Source: G965205255 sp965205255 (GTDB lineage: Bacteria; Pseudomonadota; Gammaproteobacteria; Pseudomonadales; Endozoicomonadaceae). From it: a stretch of 64,000 nucleotides of DNA. The translations under genes were made by a program, and so were the position numbers. The number at the start of each line of letters is the position of its first letter. Within the stretch, counting starts at the first letter, position 1. Location of the stretch: contig OZ242051.1 of NCBI GenBank assembly GCA_965205255.1, positions 3,348,001-3,412,000 of the forward strand, given 5' to 3'. The notes beneath the pieces were generated by a model. It was not told the origin of the DNA. It did no database searches and saw only the letters and a list, made by a program, of their open reading frames with translations. Shown here piece after piece: positions 58,173 to 64,000 of this stretch.

Positions 58173-58727
58173 ATGAAAAATAATCTGGAAGAACTTTATC
58201 AAGAAATTCTTCGATCATTGGGTGAAAACCCTGAAAGGGATGGCCTCCAAGGCACACCAAAACGCGCGGCTAAAGCTATGCACTATCTAACCAGTGGTTA
58301 CAGTAAATCATTACATGAGATCGTTAATGGTGCTTTGTTTCCAGCGAATACAGATGAAATGATTATTATTAAGGATATTGAGCTTTATTCAATGTGCGAA
58401 CATCATTTATTGCCTTTTATCGGAAAGTGTCACATAGGGTACGTTCCAGGTTCAAAAGTGCTTGGACTATCAAAATTTGCCCGCATCGTTGAGATGTTTG
58501 CCCGACGCCTGCAAATTCAGGAAAACATGACTCAGCAGATTGCAGAAGCGGTCATGGAAGCAACCAATGCACAAGGTGTTGGCGTATGTGTTGATGCCAA
58601 GCATATGTGCATGATGATGAGAGGAGTTGAAAAACAAAATTCTGCAATGACAACGTCTGTAATGCTTGGTTCTTTCCGTATCAACCCTCTGACACGCTCA
58701 GAGTTTATGCAGTATATTACACGTTAG
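58173..58727 (+). CDS. folE: GTP cyclohydrolase I (FolE)
   Basis: The 184-aa enzyme converts GTP to 7,8-dihydroneopterin triphosphate, the first step of folate (and tetrahydropterin) synthesis. It shows ENPERDGLQGTPKRAAKAM near the front, the zinc/active-site segment SMCEHHLLPFIGKCHIGYVP, KVLGLSKFARIVEMFARRLQ, and the second zinc-cysteine region VCVDAKHMCMMMRGVEKQNS. All catalytic Cys and His residues are present, so it is the zinc-dependent FolE-I. It stands alone here. With folD at 22 kb it adds to the folate functions, but the two are not in one operon. A shorter-than-E. coli N-terminus is normal for this subgroup. Confidence 0.97.
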   Translation: MKNNLEELYQEILRSLGENPERDGLQGTPKRAAKAMHYLTSGYSKSLHEIVNGALFPANTDEMIIIKDIELYSMCEHHLLPFIGKCHIGYVPGSKVLGLSKFARIVEMFARRLQIQENMTQQIAEAVMEATNAQGVGVCVDAKHMCMMMRGVEKQNSAMTTSVMLGSFRINPLTRSEFMQYITR

Positions 58728-58760
58728 TATTAAGCCTTGAAAAAATAAACCTATGGAAAG

Positions 58761-59798
58761 TCAGTCCCATTCTAAAATGACTTTTCCGGTTTTTCCTGTT
58801 TCCATTATTTCAAAGGCTTTCTCAAAATCATCCACCTTAAAGCAATGAGTAATAACACCTTTTACATTCAATCCTGATTGAACCATACTGGTCATTTTGT
58901 ACCAAGTTTCAAACATCTCACGACCATAAATTCCTTTTATGATAAGACCTTTAAAAATCACCTGATTCCAGTCAATGATAGTGTCCTTGCTAGGAATTCC
59001 TAATAAAGCAATTTTTCCTCCATTATCCATAACATTCAGCATTTGATCAAACGCCTTCCCGTTACCCGACATTTCAAAACCAACATCAAACCCTTCAGTC
59101 ATACCAAGGGTTGTCATCAATTGTTTAAAGTCGATATCTTTTGAGTTATACGCATGTTTGATACCTAGATCTTTAGCAAGTTTAAGACGATACTCATTAA
59201 CATCGGTGATAACCACATAACGGGCTCCAGCCTTTTTAGCTACCAATGCGCTCATAATACCAATAGGACCTGCGCCAGTAACGAGCACATCTTCACCTAC
59301 CAGGTCGAACGATAAAGCCGTATGAACTGCATTACCAAAGGGGTCAAAAATAGAGGCCAGCTCATCATCAATAGCGTCAGAAACAGGGTACACGTTTTCA
59401 TATGGAATACTCAAATAATCGGCAAAAGCCCCCTGCCGGTTAACACCCACACCCATGGTATTGGGGCATAAATGTCTTCGCCCTGCCCTACAGTTACGGC
59501 AATGCCCACAGACAATGTGTCCCTCACCAGATACACGATCACCCACCTTAAAGCCTTTAACACCTTTACCTGTTTCAACGACCTTACCCACAAATTCATG
59601 GCCAACTGTCATACCAATGGGAATAGTTTGTGCCGCCCAGCTATCCCATTGAAAAATATGCATGTCTGTGCCACAAATGGCTGTTTTTGATATTTTTATC
59701 AGGACATCATTATAATCCACACGAGGTACAGGTACCTCATTCATCCAAATTCCTTTCTCAGGCTTTAGTTTCGCTAAAGATTTCATAGCCTTTGCCAT
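58761..59798 (-). CDS. tdh: L-threonine 3-dehydrogenase
   Basis: The 345-aa zinc alcohol dehydrogenase-family enzyme oxidises L-threonine to 2-amino-3-ketobutyrate with NAD. It matches E. coli Tdh closely: KTAICGTDMHIFQWD with catalytic-zinc Cys, GHEFVGKVVETGKG, the structural-zinc cluster CGHCRNCRAGRRHLC, SIFDPFGNAVHTALSFDLVG, the Rossmann GAGPIGIM and KGIYGREMFETWYKM. ATG 59798 has AAGGA 7 nt upstream and is preferred, although the family usually begins at the next Met, four residues in. The usual partner kbl (2-amino-3-ketobutyrate CoA ligase) is not adjacent. It converges with folE. Confidence 0.97.
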   Translation of the reverse strand: MAKAMKSLAKLKPEKGIWMNEVPVPRVDYNDVLIKISKTAICGTDMHIFQWDSWAAQTIPIGMTVGHEFVGKVVETGKGVKGFKVGDRVSGEGHIVCGHCRNCRAGRRHLCPNTMGVGVNRQGAFADYLSIPYENVYPVSDAIDDELASIFDPFGNAVHTALSFDLVGEDVLVTGAGPIGIMSALVAKKAGARYVVITDVNEYRLKLAKDLGIKHAYNSKDIDFKQLMTTLGMTEGFDVGFEMSGNGKAFDQMLNVMDNGGKIALLGIPSKDTIIDWNQVIFKGLIIKGIYGREMFETWYKMTSMVQSGLNVKGVITHCFKVDDFEKAFEIMETGKTGKVILEWD

Positions 59799-60704
59799 TC
59801 ATTAATCCTTTTAATCTTAATTAGTATACTTACAACCAACAGATGTTTAGTTACGGCTCTTTATTTTTTAGAGTAATTGAGAACAATAACACACATTAAA
59901 TTAAATCTAAATATTCGACTCAAACATATTAATAAACAGGTATCATAGTTCTATACGAGTTTCAAAGAAAGCAAATAGAAGAATATCATAGAAAATATTT
60001 ATTTGAAGTCTTTGTGTACTGAGACCTGCCAGTTATGAATGCCTTATTAGCCTTTCCCAATATTTTTTTTAAGGCTTTCATCCTCGGCCGAAGAATATTT
60101 GATAATATGCATTTTCATTACTTAAATGATGGTCAAGTTATATAAAAACCTGTTTCTAACCACTGTTACGAGCATACTTTTATGGCTTGCTATTTAAAGG
60201 CTAAGTGAAGAGTAACAACCAAATATTGAGACGAGATTCAACGCATACAGCAAGATCAGAAAGGTCGATCAATAAGAAGTCAAAAGCAGATTTTTGTATT
60301 ATTTCAGGCTTAATCAAAATAACAAGAACAGGTAATAAAACAAATCAACATATCCTTAAAAAACTTCAACTTTGAGACATTTCCCTGACAAGCAATGTCA
60401 AAAAACTAAAATTAAAATGTCGTTTGCCTGTAGTTTATAAAACTAATTATTTTAATGTTATATTTTAATAATATATTTCCAGTTGGAATAAGTATATATA
60501 ATTAACTATCCATCATAAGAATCTCTGTAATAAAAAGCTTTATGTATAAGTTTTTTATAGTTATATGTTAAGTAGCCTTTGGCAGAGTATTTACTAAGGT
60601 TTGTTCGTATTTTAATTAATGAACTTAAACCTTTTTGTAACTACGATATTGAAGATTCTAAATTTATTAGTGCTTAATCCTGATGTTTTTGAAAGGGAAT
60701 TCTT
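59799..60704. other. 906-nt AT-rich gap between tdh and the last RHS gene
   Basis: It must contain the divergent promoters of tdh and the RHS gene. It holds dispersed repeat copy C (listed separately). The last 280 nt before the RHS start are very AT-rich, with several TATAAT-like strings and no preferred one. GAAAGGGAA lies 7-8 nt before the ATG at 60705 and is a good ribosome site. No gene is seen. Confidence 0.5.
60141..60299 (-). repeat. Dispersed intergenic repeat, copy C
   Basis: This is the inverted counterpart of copy B (23031-23200). It reads TATAAAAACCTGTTTCTAAC at its left end and AATAAGAAGTCAAAAG near its right end, with the ATTCAACGCATACAGCAAGATCA block in between. The hairpin arms are mutated (AGCATAC/GCTTGCT). 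It lies alone in an intergenic gap. Confidence 0.7.
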
Positions 60705-63700
60705 ATGATTAATAGTAAGAAATTACTACAAATTAGTTATTTATTAGCAAGTGTAATATTATTTTTTTTTAGCTTAGCAAAAACAGCATTTTCCGTTAGT
60801 TTATCTAATGTAGAGCCTCAAATTATAAATTCTCATAATCACGCAAATACTAATAATATTTCCCGTTTATCATGGTCTTCATACACACGCAATCGTCTGC
60901 CCATACTTAATACATCACCCATTACACATTTACCTGTATTAGAAGACGGTTCGTCTGCAATGCCATCTAACGCCAACAACTTCCATGGAAAAATGAGTGC
61001 ATCTGTTGATGCCCGAACAGGTAGTGCAACATATACTACTTTAGTGGCAAGTATGTTATTTGATCAGGGGCAGGGTCGACGAGAACTAACACTTTCTTAT
61101 GAGAGTGGAGCCTCTGCGAAAGGACCGAATTCTTTAAACCTTGGTTCACACTGGGGTTTTAATATAGGATTGGAACACCCATCTGTTTCTGAAGTTGCAG
61201 GTCACAAAACAACAGACATTATCACCAGTGATGGCCATAGTTTTACTATGGTAAATGAAAAAAATTCTAAGGGTCTCATGAGCTGGCATCCGCTTAGACA
61301 TAAGCTAGATGATGTCACTATTACAGGCGAGCCAGGCAACTGGACTATTGCGACAGCTTCAGGTGTTAGGCAACATATACAGTTCGGTTATGAAGACTGG
61401 GAAGAAGGTCGTGATGGTCAGCGTGTCTGGTTTTATTATGATCGTAATGGTCCGATCGATACTTCTCGTCGTCTGATTTATATCTGTGGTCATCCATTAA
61501 CAACTGCCCAATTGATAAGCGACAAAGATAGTTGTCCTGATAATGGCATTCACATTACTTATCAGGGTGATGCCATTGTTGTGCATGGACACCAAAATAT
61601 TACCCTGCACATGATGGATGTTGAAGGACAGCCAATGGTTCAGTCTATTAGCATGCCGTCGTTAAATTCTAAAAATGAAGGATTGACACAACAAGATAAC
61701 AAGATCGGTTTTATTTATGATCAGCAGGGTGGAAAACCTTGGTTATTAAAAAAAATCATATATCCAACTGGATCTAAGAGTGAATTTTTATACAACACTG
61801 AAGCTAGCCATACATTACAGCCTCAGGGACTGCCTACAGGATATAATGGCGCACACCTACCGGTAGTTACCGAAATGATAACCAGCTCATCACCAGCCAA
61901 TAGTTATACCATTCCTGCTAAACATATCTGGTATCAATACAGTAGTAGTGCAAATGATCAACATAATTTTACTGGTTATTTAAGCGGTGTAAATAGCGAA
62001 CCTGGAAAAGATAATCTATTTGACCGTGCTGACAACTATACATATACGGTTAAAAAGGATAATGGCCTAACAACCACCACTATAAGGTATAATAAGTATC
62101 ATTTACCATTAAGTATGATACAAACAGATGACCATTATCATACTAGGATTTCGTCTAATTATATAGACTACCTTCCCTGGAAAGGTACAACGTTTGCACA
62201 GCTTCCTTCCGTTTATTCTTTTCCAAAAAAAACAACTAAAACTCTATATAGTCTTACAGAGACAGGAAACGATAAAACAATTATTCCTGCGAAGGTATTA
62301 CAACAAAAAAGATACAATAATAACGGCCAGATGATCTGGCGGAAAGATGCTTATGGCCGGCAAATCTTTATACAATATTGCCCTCTGCAAGGCGATGCTC
62401 ATTGCCCAAAAATGGATCCCAACTGGCCACAGGTTACTTTGCCGGAAAAAATAATGCGGTTGCCTGCAAAACAAACACCGGACGAAAGCAGACCCTTTTT
62501 AATCTTTGCTTCGGATGATGATAACAAGGGTTATGCAAAAGAAGTTGAATTCAATTATAAGCTGTTACCTGTATCCGAGCAGAATAAAAAGCGTTTAATG
62601 CTATACCGAAAGTTATTGCAGGAACAGTGGAATCGAATAAAACAGATTCAAACTCAAACTCAAAATCATAATACATATTTATTAAATTTTTACAGCCGCA
62701 ACCATTTCATCAATGATGTAGGTGAAGATACATCTCCTTTTGCAGGCAACTGGCAGGTGGCAATGAAGTCTGTCGGTACACTACCTGCATCACTTGTTTC
62801 AACATTACAACCAGGTCAGACATTACCTGAATTAACGCAAAGTCAGTTATTGACCACAACCTGCTACAAATACAATCTGCAACATAACAGCCCTGTTTAT
62901 GGTCAGTTAACACAGGCAACAGTTACTAAGTATCAGCAACCTGATCCGGTTATTAATGGTAAACTATTTCGGATGAATAAAGTTCAACTGCTAAAAAGCA
63001 ACAATTATCATTCAGAAAGTATTACACTTAACCTTAAACATAAAATTGATTTAACTTCACATACCCAGACAGTAACAGTTAGCGTGGCTCCCTCTTCCCA
63101 TTCCTCTGATATAACAGGTATACAAAGTTTGTTAAATCACAGCAGTTATGACACCGGTAATAATTTATCGTTGGGAATATCAACTTACTCACTTACCTCT
63201 GGCGTAAAGCTATCTAATGATGACACACTAAAAACGTTACATTCTCAGTGGGTTTATGACAACTGGCAACGACCCATAAAAAAAACAGTTACTCCAATGG
63301 CAGGTGGTCAATCTAAATCAATAAGCTGGGCTTATGTTGTAACTGGTAATGAGCAGTCAGTTATTGAAACGTTGCCAAGCGGTATTCAGCAAAAGGTTAT
63401 TTATGCCGATAGTGGCCAAAACCAAAAACTCATTTCTACATCGCACAGATTTAAAAAGATGTCCGGTCAGCCTGTAACAGGAACTGCTGGCTGGATACCA
63501 GACAGTTTAATGAGATATACAGCTACCGGTCAACTGGCCAGTAAAACTGTTTATCATGCCGCAGATAATAATGGTTCTACAATAGCCCTGACAACTACCT
63601 ATGGATATGATGCTTTAAATCGCCTTACCTGGAAAAAAACGCCTGACGGTATTATTAGCATGAGTGTGATTAATGATCCCCAACTTTTATTAATCCATTA

Positions 63701-64000
63701 TCAGGTTGCAACGGATGATAATCAGGGAGAAAAACTTGCTCCTATACTTAATGTGATTAAATCAAATACCATTGGAATGCCTTTGTCGCATTACTCTTTT
63801 TCTTTTGACCCTGAAGCTAAAACAGATGGTAAATTTATATATTCTGAACAAATGAAATCCATGCTAAAGGCCTTGAAAGAAAAGTTAAAGCCGGTGAAGA
63901 AGTTAAAATCATCATCTGGTTATGGATTGCTTCCCCTAGAAGGAAGAGATGGTTTATTTTCTTTTATCAATGCAGCAATTGCTTCTAAATCTTGGTTATC
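60705..64000 (+). CDS. RHS/YD-repeat protein, diverged paralogue (3' end outside window)
   Basis: From ATG 60705 the frame stays open to the window end (1,098 codons visible). I checked the frame at 61380, 62682 and 63951. A clean Sec signal peptide leads (LLQISYLLASVILFFFSLAK). Then comes the same entry domain as in the tandem copies (SAMPSNANNFHGKMSASVDA, RTGSATYTTLVASMLFDQGQ, YEDWEEGRDGQRVWFYYDR) and the start of the YD shell. By sequence it is closer to the gene cut by the left edge (shared INAAI..KSWLS, GNDxTIxPAKVLQQKxYN) than to the tandem group. The tail is not visible. GAAAGGGAA serves as the ribosome site. Confidence 0.9.
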   Translation, partial: MINSKKLLQISYLLASVILFFFSLAKTAFSVSLSNVEPQIINSHNHANTNNISRLSWSSYTRNRLPILNTSPITHLPVLEDGSSAMPSNANNFHGKMSASVDARTGSATYTTLVASMLFDQGQGRRELTLSYESGASAKGPNSLNLGSHWGFNIGLEHPSVSEVAGHKTTDIITSDGHSFTMVNEKNSKGLMSWHPLRHKLDDVTITGEPGNWTIATASGVRQHIQFGYEDWEEGRDGQRVWFYYDRNGPIDTSRRLIYICGHPLTTAQLISDKDSCPDNGIHITYQGDAIVVHGHQNITLHMMDVEGQPMVQSISMPSLNSKNEGLTQQDNKIGFIYDQQGGKPWLLKKIIYPTGSKSEFLYNTEASHTLQPQGLPTGYNGAHLPVVTEMITSSSPANSYTIPAKHIWYQYSSSANDQHNFTGYLSGVNSEPGKDNLFDRADNYTYTVKKDNGLTTTTIRYNKYHLPLSMIQTDDHYHTRISSNYIDYLPWKGTTFAQLPSVYSFPKKTTKTLYSLTETGNDKTIIPAKVLQQKRYNNNGQMIWRKDAYGRQIFIQYCPLQGDAHCPKMDPNWPQVTLPEKIMRLPAKQTPDESRPFLIFASDDDNKGYAKEVEFNYKLLPVSEQNKKRLMLYRKLLQEQWNRIKQIQTQTQNHNTYLLNFYSRNHFINDVGEDTSPFAGNWQVAMKSVGTLPASLVSTLQPGQTLPELTQSQLLTTTCYKYNLQHNSPVYGQLTQATVTKYQQPDPVINGKLFRMNKVQLLKSNNYHSESITLNLKHKIDLTSHTQTVTVSVAPSSHSSDITGIQSLLNHSSYDTGNNLSLGISTYSLTSGVKLSNDDTLKTLHSQWVYDNWQRPIKKTVTPMAGGQSKSISWAYVVTGNEQSVIETLPSGIQQKVIYADSGQNQKLISTSHRFKKMSGQPVTGTAGWIPDSLMRYTATGQLASKTVYHAADNNGSTIALTTTYGYDALNRLTWKKTPDGIISMSVINDPQLLLIHYQVATDDNQGEKLAPILNVIKSNTIGMPLSHYSFSFDPEAKTDGKFIYSEQMKSMLKALKEKLKPVKKLKSSSGYGLLPLEGRDGLFSFINAAIASKSWL

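Overview
The window reads as chromosome of a low-GC gammaproteobacterium. Housekeeping proteins (NfuA, the 180-kDa-type NAD-glutamate dehydrogenase, FolD, FolE, Tdh, TrmO, YheU) have clear gammaproteobacterial character. The load of giant secreted RHS/YD-repeat proteins, transposase debris and dispersed repeats fits a host-associated lineage such as Endozoicomonadaceae. That placement is an inference and was not tested.

Layout: 1-5073 is the 3' part of a large RHS-repeat gene whose tail looks methyltransferase-like, followed by a 43-codon overlapping ORF. 5.2-10.7 kb carries nfuA and the NAD-glutamate dehydrogenase on the minus strand. 11-17 kb is a six-gene MoxR/Bat operon (MoxR ATPase, DUF58, DUF4381, BatA, BatB-TPR fusion, BatD), then tRNA-Pro(GGG). 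17.2-23 kb has a YgjP-type metallopeptidase, a GNAT acetyltransferase, a universal stress protein, two unrecognised proteins and folD. 23.3-27.5 kb is an RND efflux pair on the minus strand. 28.1-29.1 kb is trmO-yheU.

29.4-57.8 kb is the striking part: four tandem RHS genes of about 6.4 kb each, nearly identical over about 1,770 residues and repeating every 7.2-7.35 kb. Each of the first three is followed by the same spacer, which holds a fragment of a dispersed hairpin repeat and a dead transposase. The proteins differ mainly in the last ~165 residues, which are 26-residue LRV/HEAT-like repeats rather than a recognisable toxin. Amino-acid differences among the four copies support all three possible groupings, so the copies have exchanged sequence. 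FolE and Tdh follow, and a further RHS gene starts at 60705 and runs off the right edge. It belongs to the same subfamily as the gene cut by the left edge.

No immunity-like gene follows any of the four tandem copies. Together with the Sec-type leaders and solenoid tails, this suggests a diversifying family of secreted or surface proteins aimed at a host or at adhesion, rather than a classical toxin-immunity system. That function is inferred, not shown.
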